The notes: a model not told the origin generated them from the letters alone. A stretch of 64,000 nt of DNA from Saccharina japonica (GCA_008828725.1 MEHQ01003769.1:35281-99280), one strand, 5' to 3'; shown: positions 1-12,124, counted from the stretch's first letter. Translations and numbers: made by a program.

Positions 1-1351
1 GATTGTGTGCCATATTTTGTTTCGCGACCGATTCACTCCACGGATCGGATGTGGCCACTGCTGCGCCGAGTTACGTACCACACGTGCTTAGGCATTGTGT
101 TACTACGCAGGACATGCAAGTTTTCAGGTTGGTGAACATTTTGTTGCGCTACCGTTGTTATTCATATACCTGGTCATAATTAACAATTAAGCCGTTTTTT
201 GCCTATGGGAAAAAAAGCCTCTTCATGACGGGGTGCGTACAGGCTTCCAATATTACGAGCGAATTCGAGTTTTTTCTAATTCTCCCGCCAATTTATTTCG
301 GCAAGGGGTCCTTTTGAAATCGCAGTAACTTGCATTCCCATTGGATTTCCATCCGTCCGTCCGTCCGTCCGTTGCCAAGTTATATGTTTTATCAAATTTC
401 AAACAACACTTCTGAAAAACTCCCCGGCGTGCCTTACCTTGCTCGCCTCTCCCGACTCTGCCGGGGGCGGTCTCGGCCGTGTTCGCGTCGTGTCCCGGCG
501 CAAACGTGCTGTTTTCGATTTTTTCATGAAAAGTAACTGTTCCGACATCTCAAGTGTGTCTACGTACTCGTATCATACGTACGAAAATGCACCGACCGAG
601 GGATCGATACATTATGGGGAGTATGTGCCGGTCTTGTCCTGTTGCGTGCACCCAATCTTGGGCGCTGGCCCTTCGTCCCACAATGACCACGCCTGGCGTT
701 GCGCTGGTGCACAAGCTAGAGGACGGTTGAGAACATTCGGCCCACGAATCGTCCCGTGCCATATCATGGTTGAACCATGGGATCGCCCAGGGGTCAGTCC
801 GAAGGGCGCTCCGTGACGCACCCCGTGGTGATCCTTGGCGTAATCTCCGTGGTCAGAATTTCCTGGCAATACCTCTCGTAATACCTGGATACTACTGCAT
901 GTTCTCTCGTAATACAAAACGTGTTCCAATCTGAGTCCCTTTACAAATTACTGCTCGACCGGGTTGAAGTATGCAGCATGGGCTTGTCAACACGAAAATC
1001 ATCTGAGCAAGCCCGCATATCCTTATTGTGCCACCATCTTGATGAAACCTTGATCATATAGACTAATATATAGAATTTAGTGTAGCCCTCGCAGCTGAGC
1101 ACGATTTCTTAATCCAATATTTTTTAGCGCCCTCCACAAAAAAAGTGAGCCCTATGTTCTTATTAGCCTTAGAATGTTACTTATTATCCGTGGATCCACA
1201 CTAACTGTATACACATTCGGGATATGCACCAGGCGCCGTGAAAATGTCACCAGGGGGACACACGCTAATAATGTAGAAATGCACCATTCCATTTTTCTGA
1301 GCCCTCTCACTAGAGGAGCTCTATACCAATAGTAAATCAAAAACTGATGTT
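1..1351. other. Unassigned stretch
   Basis: I see no convincing gene. Short frames occur on both strands between 330 and 930, but none has a recognisable motif, and none is flanked by matched splice sites. Around 440-520 there is weak nucleotide similarity to 8330-8420 (a shared GC-rich block containing TCTCGGCCGTG), so both may be remnants of one dispersed sequence. Confidence 0.4.
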
Positions 1352-1447
1352 TAACCCCGATAGGACTGGAGTCCCGTTTTGGGGACAAATTACTTAGAAT
1401 TAGAGTGGTTTGTCCCCAAAACGGGGCTGCAGTCCTAAAAGGGTTTA
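1352..1447. repeat. M1 palindromic MITE copy
   Basis: This is a near-perfect inverted repeat of about 95 bp. Arms containing CAGTCCCGTTTTGGGGACAA face each other across a short centre (ATTACTTAGAATTAGAG), with AACCC/GGGTT outer ends. Further copies lie at 29134-29228, 30044-30142 and 57681-57775. The structure and dispersal support a miniature inverted-repeat element. The mobilising transposase is unknown. Confidence 0.75.
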
Positions 1448-1461
1448 AGACAAAATAAAAG

Positions 1462-1672
1462 GGCAACCCGATGAAGAATCCCATGGGCTAGGTATACGCA
1501 AAACTCAGACCGCGAAAAAAAGGATGATATTCCAACGCTTTTGGGTTAGGGCCCGTTTTAACGAAGGCAACCCGATGAAGAATCCCATGGGCTAGGTATA
1601 CGCAAAACTCAGACCGCGAAAAAAAGGATGATATTCCAACGCTTTTGGGTTAGGGCCCGTTTTAACGAAGAA
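1462..1672 (+). repeat. Perfect 104-bp tandem duplication
   Basis: Two identical 104-bp units lie head to tail, starting at 1462 and 1566. Each ends with the M2 terminal motif TTAGGGCCCGTTTTAACGAA, so the duplication copied flanking DNA plus the end of the M2 element that follows. The absence of mismatches indicates a recent event or an assembly artefact. Confidence 0.85.
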
Positions 1673-1863
1673 AAAAAAAATCAATTTGGAAAAAAAAAAA
1701 ATCAAATCCGCTTTTCATTGGTCAGAACCCGCACCACCACCCAAGATCATACCCCAAGATCCTAATATTTGGTGCTGGTGCGTGTGTTGACCAATGAAAA
1801 GCGTATTTGAATTTTATTTTTTTCAAATTGAGTTTATTTTTTACTCGTTAATATGGGCCCTTA
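1651..1863. repeat. M2 MITE copy
   Basis: About 213 bp with terminal inverted repeats of the form TAAGGGCCCGTTTTAACGAA. Inside are A-rich arms and inverted blocks containing CTTTTCATTGGTCA and TTGACCAATGAAAAG. The same element recurs three times at 48872-50139. Confidence 0.75.
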
Positions 1864-2025
1864 ACCCTTTCAGAACCGCAAAACTTATTTCACGCCTATT
1901 CCAAATACTTTGTCCCTCAAAACGTGGGACCGGTTCTTACGGGGGTAAGGAGCTCCCGTCATTCAGAAATATGTTTTTTCCAAACAAGCTGCTCTCCAAA
2001 TCGTAGCACGCGGTCAGAGGCACAC

Positions 2026-5000
2026 CTACACGGAGTTCGCCGGCGGAGGCGGCCCTGCGGTCGGGGTGATCGTCGCCCGCGCGGCGTCCAGCGCCGAGAT
2101 AGACCAAGTCTCTTCGTGGCGAGATATGAGGCCGTCGTCCCCCACAGTGTAGAGGGTGGTTCCGGTGTACGGGGCCACGTAAGGGTGCCAGGGAAACTTG
2201 AGGTAGCCTTGCAGCCTCCACTTCGCGAACAGATGGTTGTCGTCCTGACCAAAACACACACAGGACGATTCGACCAGAAAAAGGGTACGACACGAGTAGT
2301 GAAACGGTGTTAGCGCCTTGTAAAAACGGACGATGGTAACGGTTACACTCTAAAATGGATCTTCGTCGGGATATTTATGAAGCCACCACGGATGCATGCT
2401 ACGGTCGAGGTGTTGGCACCATGTTACAGAGCTTTCTGAGGCTCCTCACTCGAGGAGCTCTGTACTAATAATAAGCCACCTGCCTTTGGAGGAAAATGAA
2501 TGTGCTATACATTCCATGAACAACACCATGGCCTAGGTATACAATGAACAATATTACAACACAAGCATGAAACCCCAAAGAGTTCATGTTAAGGAGCCCG
2601 ATCACTCAGAAAATATTTCAGCCAAAAAAAGGTACAGCACCACTATCGTAGCACGCTTCCATGTTCGTTGTGTATATATGCCCCCCCTCCGTCTCGAAAG
2701 GGATGCGTGGTCAATGGTCAAATGACTAAGGCAAGCAACAAATGAGTACGCCCCCCCCCCCCCCTGGGTTTCGATAAACCCGGCTCCGAATTTCGTCGGA
2801 GGGGGGTGTGTTGCCTTATCACCCCGTGTTACAAGGTAAGCGCCACACCGTAACCCATGGCGCGTGCTACGATAGAGGTAGCCCTTTTTGGTTGGACTAT
2901 TTCCTGAATGACGGGGCTTCTTAACCCAAAATTGGCAGAATTTCATTCTTGTGATTATTTTACTGTTTTTTCGTTTTATACTTCTTAACCCAAAATTGTC
3001 AGAATTTCATTCTTGTGATATATTACTATTTTTTCGTTTTATACTTCGGTTATGGGATTGTTCGTCGAGTAGCACTTTTAGTTTCCTCTAAAACCAGTTT
3101 TTTTTGGCATGAGGTGTAGAACTCCTCAACTCAAGTATCCACCCTCACAAAAAATATTGGTAGACCTCTAGCGTAGCATGCGTCCCATGTATTCCCCTTT
3201 CCGTGCTAACGATGACACGCGGGCCTTATCACCTTCACTTCCATGGATAACAAGTCCACCTGGGCGTTGTCCGGGTCGAACAGAAGCTTGACCGCTGCTG
3301 TGTACCTCTCGACGCTAGCGACCCTGCCCAGAAGAAAGGGGGCGTCCGAACGACAGAGAGAGATAGGGAGATACGGAGTAAGGACGTGTGCCACGGTAGG
3401 GGGAACGTTATGATTGGCCAATCAATCCCTGACTGGCCGGGCTCCTTGACCCGATAAAGTTACGGATGATATTATTATAGTGTTATAAAATTATATACGA
3501 GTGCCTTGACGGCGGTTGCATCGAAATCGTGCCGATCTTCTTGTTTTCGTTTATCGATATCGTATTGGATTGTACGTATATATTATCATTCGATATCCCA
3601 ACATGAGACACGTTTTGCTTGACCACGGGTTACATCTAGCTGATGCCAGCAAGGTTAGACGCGTGTCACGGAAGGGTTGCCCGTAAATAGCATATGACTC
3701 ATGTGAAGATACGCCACGGCCTTACGGCTATGGCATCACGCATTACTTTAGGCAGTATGGGGCAAGCCCGACTACTGTGCAGGTTCACTCTGGTTACTCT
3801 TGCATCATTCACACGTGTTCGGTTCGTATTATCAGCGGTTCCTTGCCTCTCCAGAAGTTCTGAGCAGAAGGGCAACAAGTATTTCTCTCTTCTCAGAAGA
3901 ATATAGAAACAGCAACGCCTCCACAACAGTGAAAGGGAAACGGGGATACCATGACACTCATTACTTGAGGAGCTCTATCCCAGCCAAAATGTGAAGTGTT
4001 CGCTTGACACGGCGAAAAATCCCAACGACGGCTGAGATTAAACAAAAACGGAAAAAAAAACACCGTAAAACAAGAATGACAATCGAACGATATTACAACA
4101 ATAGCAACAGGTTAGCCAGTAGTTCGCAGGTTGAGGGAGACCCAGCAGTCATACGCATTCCGACCCAAAAGTGCTTGCCCCTATCGCGCCACGTGTTATT
4201 ATTACTGCGCGGAACCCGGCGGCATTCGAACCAGTGACATGCATGCGTGTTTTCGTCCCGTCTTCCACCTGGTTCTAGGGTTCGTCAACACAATCCACAT
4301 TCAGTACGAGCACAAGCTTCAAGCCTTTCTGCAAAACCACAACTAGATGTCGTGAAGAGAAAGCGTATAACTTGGATGTTGCCCCTCTTGGGGACTTCGA
4401 TAGTCGGGAAAATGGACAAAACAAAATGCCGAGTGCACTAACGGTCACTGCACGATTGGGGGAGGATATCATACAATGGTTGATCTCCGGATAACCATTG
4501 CAAGGAGCCACACGGCACCGGCCCAACATGGTGACCCTAACCGCACTGCTGGGGGCACACGCCAACTTATCGTTTCTTTGGTCGGTTGTCTCGGGGTTCC
4601 GAAAGAAGCTCATTTGGGGGGAGGAGTTGGTAGAGATACATATCTCGAAGTGTTTGGCTCTTTGTTTTGAATCGCTGTATCGGGTTCCCGAAGAGGAAAA
4701 CTTGGAGGAGGAGTTGGTTGTGGGAGAGATCTCAAAGTATTTGGCTTATATATGTACTTATCAAGACCAAACGCTACCATATGGTACCAGGTAGTATTTA
4801 GCGTACTACAGCTCTGTCGCTGAGCACGATCTTTTTATCGATCTTTTTGGGGGTCCCTCAAAGAGGGAGCCTGACGTCGTTGTTAGGATATTCATTATTC
4901 GTAGTACCTACAAGGGTTTGCGTCTGACGACGCCCGCTCATTAAAGCGATCCCAAGGCATTGGCATTGGTGGGCAGTCAGTGGAACGACGTGCGTGCGCG

Positions 5001-7138
5001 GACAGGTAATTTTATAAAAAGCGAACCACCATCGTACACGGCAGAGGCCGCCGTGTGCCGGGTGGATGGGCAGACGGGGAACTGACGCATTTTTATAAGA
5101 AAGACTGCACTACTACGAATGTGTTCCTGTAGTATATGACACGTATGTGTACAATGTGAGAGACGCACGAGTCAGCAAACTGAGAGACGAACAATATAAA
5201 ATTATCTCAGAGATCTGTGGGGGTGCCACGCGAAACTTATTCGGAGGAGGGGAAAACTCTATGACATGTATATACAACGAGGAACGAACGCATAATACAT
5301 AATAAATAGAAAACGGCAAAAACGTTGATTGTGTTGAGAGGCAATACGGCTCTCGCAATCATCGGCTATACGGGCGGTGGAGCTATTGGGGAACCGTCTG
5401 AAGGCGCCGTCATGCGTATATCGTACTGAGCACTACTCGACAAAAATATTCTTCCCAAGACTACGTACTGCTGTGAGTTTTGGTTTTTTGTGTTGTATTA
5501 CCTGGTAGTAGGGTCCGTGAAGAGGCAGTCGGGTCGGTAGAGCGAGGGAGTCAAGTCCCCGGTGATGTAGTACCGCCTGCCAAACCCAAGTACAAAACCG
5601 CCAATGCGTGTTTAGTTGTACACCAGGCATGCATACGAGAGTACGGGCATGGTACGCGCAGCAAGCAGAAACGCCGTCACTTGGGTCTACAACAGTAGTT
5701 TCAGGACTCACTGTGTTCATTGTTATTGTTTACAGGATGAAATATGGAAGTCAGGGAATTTTACAACAGGCATCATGGGTGTGCTCGGGTTTGTATGTAC
5801 CGTAAGCATATTGCCCACTCGGGTTTGTATGTACAGTAGGCATATTGCCCACTATGATCTACTCAAGTATGATCTGCGTGCGCTTGCATATACCCGTTTA
5901 CAGGTTATGGCCTACAGTAGTAGAAGGATATGCATGGTACCGGTATACTTCGTGTTCACAACCCACGGGTCTGCACGATATATTTAGGTGAAGCAGCTAG
6001 ATCATGACCTATACGACGTTTGGAAAGGTTTCAAACCTCGGACAGATCATGATCTATCTATCTATAGATAATCTACAGCAGTAGTTCCTCATCGGCCGTT
6101 GTGAGAGTTTTTTTCGCAGGATTTGCGTACGGGTAGTTACAGATCCATCCCAGGAAATACGTCCTTCAATAGATCATGCAGATTATACAGTTCCCATCAG
6201 GCCACATCAACTATTCATAGATCCTACAGATCAGGAGTGTCCTTAAAGATCTACTCTAATAGATGATCAAGTGCGAATCGAGTATCTGTGTCCGAGGCGT
6301 GAAAGGATTGGTTCCGGAAAAAGGACGCCAAAGACCTTTCCTTACGTCAAGATGCCGGCCGTGATACGTACGTATACCGGTAAATACCTCACTATGGAGC
6401 AGGGCTGTGGGTTGACTGACTACAAGTTGCCAGCTAGTTATTGGTTGACTCCTACGCGTAGGCGTTTAAGTTGGTTCCAGCGGTTTCAACTACGCATCCA
6501 ACTAGTTTGTGTAATAGGCCGCCTGGCGTGTACGTATGATACGAAGTACCTGGTACAATATACGTGTACGGTATGACCTGGCGATAAGGCGTGCCTCACC
6601 TCTGCACGAAGTCAGCCTCGACGTCTTTCTTGACCTCTTCTATGCTCCTCCTTCCCGCCACAGCAGCAAGGCTCCCTGCTGGCTGCAAGGTAGCCGCAGC
6701 TAACACTGACGATGCCAACATGCTCACGAACATTGGTCGTGTCACTCCCGTTGCAGACATGTTTTCAGTGCTGCTCTCGTTTTCGATACTGCTGCTGCTG
6801 TGGGCGCCACCGGGGGGCATATCCTCGATGCCTCTAGTGCGGCATGAGGCACGACCGGGAGCGGGGAATCGCTCTGATGGGTACTGCGTCGCCGACATAG
6901 ATGCAAGCACACCCGTGCCGGGAGAAGGCCGGTGTCGCACGCTGATGTGGGTGTTCAACGCAAAAGCCGGCCGGTGGTGGCGCACGGCACCATTTGAATC
7001 ACCAGGTTGCCCGAGGGTTGCGGGCAACGAGCAGGCAACCAGAACTGCTGATAGAAATACTGACGATGCAGCTCCGAGCCGCCTCGCAGTCACCCCTCGG
7101 CAAGCTTTCCTCGCGTTGACACAGTGGTTCGAATGCAT
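2026..7138 (-). CDS. DUF2358 (NTF2-like) protein, probable thylakoid lumen
   Basis: Four exons on the minus strand: 7138-6600, 5576-5502, 3323-3233 and 2244-2026 (TAG). All junctions are GT-AG and in phase, giving 307 aa. Residues about 165-295 show the DUF2358 pattern: SIEEVKKDVEADF, then YYITGDLT and FTDPTT in exon 2, ERYTAAVKLLFDP in exon 3, and W-RL, FPWHPYV, G-TLY and ISRHEETW in exon 4. The molecular role of this plant/algal/cyanobacterial family is not established. The leader suggests import across a secondary plastid: a hydrophobic stretch at 21-40, AF at 58-59, and a second hydrophobic stretch at 136-160 ending AVA (159-161) before the mature domain. The start is the Met at 7138. An acceptor-like TCTTACAG lies one base upstream of it, so an intron in the 5' UTR or one more upstream exon is possible. 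Introns are 1023, 2178 and 988 bp and carry repeats. Exons and family are firm; the targeting reading is inferred. Confidence 0.85.
2391..2659. repeat. M3 MITE copy (degenerate)
   Basis: About 270 bp in intron 3 of the DUF2358 gene. Its ends are related to GACGCGTGCTACGATAGAGG and its complement. Inside are the family blocks CTCGAGGAGCTCTGTACTA and TTAAGGAGCCCGATCA. Terminal mismatches (GATGCATGCTACGG) mark it as an older copy. Confidence 0.65.
2675..2770 (+). repeat. R4 dispersed repeat ending in poly(C)
   Basis: Begins CCGTCTCGAAAGGGATGCG and ends ATGAGTAC, followed by an interrupted C run. Other copies lie near 12125, 44640, 47228, 62335 and 63752. Its last 35 bases resemble the end of family R5 (see findings). 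Confidence 0.7.
2860..3184. repeat. M3 MITE copy with internal duplication
   Basis: Starts GCGCGTGCTACGATAGAGG and ends in the complementary CTCTAGCGTAGCATGCGTC. An internal segment of about 70 bp beginning CTTCTTAACCCAAAATTG is present twice in tandem, which other copies lack. It ends about 50 bp before the donor of exon 3 of the DUF2358 gene. Confidence 0.7.
4580..4765 (+). repeat. Diverged tandem duplication in an intron
   Basis: Two diverged copies of a segment of roughly 95 bp lie in intron 2 of the DUF2358 gene. Each contains a gggttcc(c)gaa block followed by gaggagttggt and a tttggct block. One plus-strand frame stays open across both, but it has no start context, splice sites or family match, so I treat it as a repeat. 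Confidence 0.5.
5784..5853 (+). repeat. 35-bp tandem repeat, two copies
   Basis: Two adjacent 35-bp units beginning CTCGGGTTTGTATGTAC, with two mismatches between them, in intron 1 of the DUF2358 gene. The following 5990-6260 is rich in GATCTA and ATCATGATCT words shared with 28120-28330 and 37600-38160. Confidence 0.6.
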
Positions 7139-7936
7139 CCTGTAAGAGGTGGAACCTTGCCCTGCGCGTTGTTGTCTGTGGTCAGGCCGACGCAATGGCA
7201 TCGCCATCTTGGTCAGACGCCAGATCATGTGTATAAACAAGGTTTCATAAGACCTGGATGGCGTGTCCTTCAAGGGCTGAATACGTTTTCTACGTGTGCA
7301 AATCCAAGATCCTGCTACGTGTGCGCTCGTGCTGTTGGAGTACACAGGTGCCTGCGTCAGTGTCGGCACGGTTGCGACACTAGCAAAGCTCCACGCGCCT
7401 GGAGAAGGCCTGAGATACAATTTTGAGACGTGCAGCCAATGATGAATCGCTGCAATGCCACACAGCATGCGAGGCGACGATATAATGACGAGATCTGCAA
7501 TAAAATCATTTTTGAAGATGCGACTCTTCAATGCCGCCACAAGCACCAACGGCCTTGGAGCTCGTGCAGGATAACGCATGACAACACGCCTAAGCGTCTC
7601 AGCAATGGAAACGGTCCAAACGACAAGAGCAATACAATACTACTACTGCTGTGTGTGCCCCACGTGCTTTCTATGGGGTAACTCGGCTCGGACATTCGTC
7701 CAAGGGGGTACCAGGTATGTTTCATCATACTGCTGTAGTATATATTGATTACAGTGTGTGGCACACACTGTACGTACCAGGTATATGATAGATGGGTAAT
7801 GCGATAATATACCCGTGTGATGGGTGGATAAATACCCGTATATCGGTTGTTTGTGTGTGGTTTTCAAGGGATTTCTATTGTTGTTTTGCGGACTCGTGAA
7901 AAATAAATTTCTTGCAAAACAAAAAAATTGTTTAGT

Positions 7937-8018
7937 TGACCACCGTGGGATTCGAACCCACGAGTACGAATACATGACGACCTGAACGCCACCCGATAGA
8001 CCGCTCCGGCAGATGGTC
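7937..8018 (-). tRNA. tRNA-Leu(CAG)
   Basis: An 82-nt class II tRNA on the minus strand. The acceptor stem pairs GACCATC with GGTGGTC, with discriminator A at 7937. The D arm has a CCG/CGG stem and loop GAGCGGTCTAT. The anticodon stem is TGGCG/CGTCA with loop TTCAGGT, giving anticodon CAG. The variable arm is short, GTA-TTCG-TAC. The T arm is GTGGG-TTCGAAT-CCCAC. There is no intron. A plus-strand T-rich run (7905-7930) is A-rich on the coding strand, so no clear poly(T) terminator is seen directly after the gene. A complete cloverleaf argues against a SINE head. Confidence 0.92.
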
Positions 8019-8249
8019 CTATTCATGAGTATAATCCACGATTGCGAGTTTGACTACTCGTACCTTTTATGTTATAATACTCGCACCTGTTACGAGTATG
8101 TTATACCCATACCTTTTACGAGTATACCGGTAGCATTCTCGTACTTTTGATGTTACAAATGTTGTCCGCTCGTACTGAGTACGTATGAATACATACATGT
8201 ACAAAATTGCACGTGCTGCTTTGTGAACGTTTTTTAGCATTTCTTAGAC

Positions 8250-8700
8250 GTATATTTGAGCCCTTTTCGCGATCCCTCGCGATGAGGTCCACCTGGCGGT
8301 CCGCAACTTCATCATCGTGCTCTCCGACCCCTACTCTGCCTACTGCCTACTCTGCCAAGGGTGGCCTCGGCCGTGCCCAACCCGTGTCTCACGGGGGTGC
8401 GTTGTTTGGAGTTTTCCATGCCTCTTTGTCACAGAGGCTCGCTACGTATAGGTACGTCGTATTTTCTGACAATCCCGTGCGGGATGCTTCCCTGTTTGGA
8501 CCTTGCGATCCACAAAAATATCTACCGCATGCGCCTCTCAAGAGCGTGTCGGGACCATTTATCGCGAGGTGGTGAACGTCTTTGGGGAATTATCCGTTAT
8601 CGTGCCTGCCGGCCTGGTTTGCACCGGGCAGAGGCCTCGCGTGCGCTCGTGGCGTGAACATGCGGGCGGTGGACGCTGCAACGCTCACCAAGAATATGGT
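8250..8700 (+). other. Possible exon remnants, unrecognised
   Basis: A GC-rich island in AT-rich surroundings. From 8283 a plus frame reads EVHLAVRNFIIVL then SDPYSAYCLLCQ, with a GTGG after 8360 that could be a donor. From about 8535 another frame reads RVGTIYREVVNVFGEL. Neither is bounded by good splice sites on both sides, and I cannot name a family. They may be exons of one gene, a pseudogene, or chance. Confidence 0.2.
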
Positions 8701-8984
8701 GATGGAGAGCACATGTGTTTTTTTTTGTTTTTACACTCAACACGCATGATCCAAGATTGCGTTTATTTATGTCGACGACAAACCCGGATGTTTATAGACT
8801 ACTTACTGCTGATACGCGTACGCACGTGCGTACGTACGTACCAGTACCAGCACCAGTAACACAGCAGTAACACAGCCATATGTATGATGTACTGTGTATC
8901 ATACGTGCGTGGTACACCAGTATGATAATGATGTTTGTTGTTTTTGCTCGTATCATATCATATACGAGTATAGTGCGGGTAGTA

Positions 8985-10415
8985 CAGGGATCATCATTTG
9001 AGATTTCCCGAAATTTCTAGGAAAACAAATTGTAGTCGTGCTTTTCCAGTGGCAAAAAAAAAAATGGAAAGAGCCGTCAATCAAGAGCTGTATTTTCAGC
9101 TGCAAAAGCGTTCAGAAGCCGCGATTTTCAAGCAAACACTTACCTTGCCGACACGACACCTACCCTGAAGGGGCTTTGCCGCAACTCTCGCCTCGAGTGA
9201 TCCCTCGTGGTCAAAGCACGGTGGTTGAACCTAGCAACGAGGCTTGTGTCTCCGAGCTGCTGCAAATCTGCAAATCGCTCGTCCCAAGTACGCCCTGAAA
9301 CAAAGTTAATGGGGCTCGAGCCAGCATCTTAGCCCGACGAAGCCAGGGGTGGCAGGCACCCCACGACCCACAGGGCCAATGTAACGTCGGCCGTTCATAA
9401 TTTCGATGCTTGTATCGCTCGCGAGGTCAATCTGCTCGTACTTGCACGGTGCTGGTACTGCTGTGAGAAAATCGCAAGTTACGAGTACTCGTACCAAAAT
9501 ATCACCAATAATATCGTTTCGCGGATCAAGGAAACTTATGCAGATTCTGCTGCTTGTAGGCGCTACTCGTGCTTGACCTAGGGAAGAGGGGTGCAAGAGA
9601 CATTGGGCGTGGCTTTGTCCTGTACTAGAGGGTTCGAGGAGAGCAATTGGAGACGCAAATGGTCTCGCCCTTCAGAGGTAGGGCTGCCCTCCGTGCAGAT
9701 TCGCCAAGAGAGAGATGTACCCCGAAAATCTCAACAGAGCAGATCAAGGACTGACTTCGAACAGCAGCTCGTTCTCCCTCGACAAGGCACCCCATGACCA
9801 GCTTCAGCCTCTCAAGTGGTCCCTCTGACCTCGGGAGACGGCCTCAGGCCGTCGCAGCCAAAAAGAAGCCTCCATCAGCGAGGTTTCAGCCTCTGACCTA
9901 CGAGGATTATGTAGATGAAAACCGACGCGCCGCTACTCGACTCACTTCTGATACGAACGAGTACGAGCAGATTGACCTCGCGAGCGATGCAAGCATCGAA
10001 ATTTGACACAGCCGACGTTACAATGGCCCTGTGGGTCGTGAGGTGCCTGCCAACCCTAGTTTCGTTGGACTGAGATGCTGGCTCGAGCCCCATTAACTTT
10101 GTTTCAGGGCGTACTTGGGACGAGCGATTTGCAGATTTGCAGTAGCTCGGAGACACAAGCCTCGTTGCTAGATACAACCACCGTGCTTTGACCACGAGGG
10201 ATCACTCGAGACGGGAGTTGCGGCAACCCCCCCCCGAGGGTAGGCGTCGTGTCGGCAAGGTAAGTGTTTGCTTGAAATCGCGGCTCCCGGACGCTTTTAC
10301 AGCTGAAATTACAGCTCTTGATTGCCGGCTCTTTTCGTATTTTTTTCTTCCCACTGGAAAAGCACGACCACGATTGTTTCTAGAATTTTCGGGAAATCTC
10401 AAATGATGACCCCTG
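8985..10415. mobile_element. Foldback DNA transposon, non-autonomous
   Basis: Terminal inverted repeats of about 457 bp (8985-9441 and 9959-10415) read CAGGG(A/G)TCATCATTTGAG inward from both ends. Left and right arms differ by scattered substitutions and small indels. The flanks give a candidate target duplication TAGTA (left ...gggTAGTA, right TAGTAgtg), or simply TA. The 0.5-kb centre holds short frames, for instance one ending in AAKKKPPSARFQPLTYEDY at about 9860-9920, but no transposase motif. The long arms and short spacer fit a foldback or MITE-like derivative of a cut-and-paste transposon. The superfamily cannot be fixed. Confidence 0.8.
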
Positions 10416-11855
10416 TAGTAGTGTTATATATACCAGTACGAGTATGCTTATTTCGGTACTACAAATACCAAGGTACGAGTATGTATGTGGATCTGCTGCT
10501 GTGTGTGTGTATTCTGCTGTTGAGACTGCTGCTGCTATTCGCCATTGTACACCTGCCACCCGAGCTGTTCTTCGTACAGTAAATGATATTGGGCTAATTA
10601 TTATGCCGCCGGATCGGGAGCATCACAAAGGTCGGTTCCGATCCACTTAAAATTCGACGGGGTGTGTCTGGATGCCTTCCCTATCGTCAGTCCGATCGAG
10701 CTCGTAGTTGTCTGTGTTTTTTTTGGGGGGGGGTTGGTAGGACCGTTTAAAACTGCTTCGTGCCCTGCTCGCGGGTTCTAAGTCGTGCTGCGGTGCGAGA
10801 AGCAGCAGCAGTAGAGAGCAGCAGCGGCAGTGCTTACGGAGTCGGATAAGTATGTACAGTATATATACAGTACGTGGACCCAAAAACTCGGTTTCCGTTT
10901 CAAGACAAAATCGGGTTTCTTTTATATTGTTGAAAAAAGAGCTTGCCGTCAATCTTCTTTTGAACGAACGTACTTTCCTAGTGAAGTACACCCCTTGGCA
11001 GTACAGCCGTTTTGTTGCGGGCTCGGCTTACCTATTATCATACTTCTCTTCGCCATTACGGGCATGCACGAAGCCGCAGGAGGGCGTCAGCCCGCCGAAG
11101 CATAGCCGCCCTTGTGTACTCTTATCAAAACTGTTAACCCTGCTACTGTCACCCTGGCAAGTCGCAGGCCCCTCTGTTGCCCTTCACGAGACCATACGGC
11201 CCGTAGCACGCCTGATCGAAGTATCAGCGCCAAGCTTGCAATTCTGGGTTTCGACGTTTCGATTAAGTTATAGATCTCACCAGAGCAGAAAAAAAAAAAC
11301 ATGACCAACACTCCTTTTTTTTTAGATTTGGCTCTCCGGGGTGGGGAGGTAGGGGGCCAGCCACGCGAACGTCAAGTAAATACGCTGAGTAGGGGGTGGT
11401 TAAGCCTTTTGGAGCGCTTTAGAGGGGATAAAGCTGACGATGAAAAGTGACGTTCACGGCAAACGGCCACGGCGGGGCTGGGGGGTGATACGAACTGGTG
11501 TCCGAGTCACAATGCCACAGAATTCGTACAATACGACACGGGCGCAGCATTATCATACCCGTGTTATACTGCTGGGCGTTCACGCTCCCCGTAAACGATC
11601 GACAACGCCTACGATATCGTGTTGTGTTGGTGGCTATCAGGGGGGCCCTTTGAAGGGGGTACGAGTTGATACCCATCCCCTCCCCTACGAACGCCTCGCG
11701 ATTTCTGTGGAATCACTGTTAAATTAAACGATGCGGCGAGAGTTTTTTAGTCCACACCTTGTCGCCCCGCGCCTCCGCCAGTGGTCACTAATTGTTTTGA
11801 GGAAAGGGTTTCCCTGTAGATATTGTCTTGGTGAAGGCCACAGCAGAAGAAAACA
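10416..11855. other. Unassigned stretch
   Basis: No gene is supported. Contents are simple CTG/CAG-rich words near 10490-10530 and 10800-10835, and a block at 11060-11105 containing CAGCCCGCC. That block resembles 24712-24770, so it is probably a dispersed repeat fragment. T-rich and G-rich runs occur at 10717-10730 and 11313-11325. Confidence 0.35.
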
Positions 11856-12110
11856 ATGAAATCGGCGCTTCTAGGGGTTGCTACGACAAACCTAGGTGCC
11901 AGGAGAGCGATCGTGAGGTACAGTAGTCCTTTGGCCTTTATCGGGTTTACCGGCAGCGCATATTCTCTTTCACCCGCTGGAGAGGCTAATTCTTCGATCT
12001 CAGAGTATATCGGTGCTCGGATAATTGCAGACAGGCTTCGCTATGCATGTCCGAGCGGGCGGTGCGTCGCATTTGTGTTGGCGGAAACTTGTATGGCGAT
12101 ACGCCGAAAC
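11856..12110 (+). CDS. Putative first exon, organelle-type leader
   Basis: An ATG-initiated frame of 85 codons runs straight into a strong donor, GAAAC|GTAAGTATC, at 12111. The N-terminus MKSALLGVATTNLGARR continues with R, S and hydrophobic residues and no acidic residue for about 40 positions, as in mitochondrial presequences. The remainder is neutral, with Cys at 65, 70 and 79. I found no convincing phase-0 partner exon: frames near 12500-12660 read like protein but would need another phase. An R4 repeat starts about 15 bp after the donor. It could be a genuine 5' exon, a broken gene, or chance. Confidence 0.3.
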
Positions 12111-12124
12111 GTAAGTATCCGGCC

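Noticed and set aside
6591-7145. A 184-codon plus frame opposite DUF2358 exon 1
   Set aside because: It is antisense to an exon whose frame, donor and downstream partners are all consistent with the family. The plus frame has no motif.
10830-11304. Overlapping plus frames of 91 and 150 codons
   Set aside because: They overlap in different frames, include repeat-like sequence shared with 24.7 kb, and show no domain.
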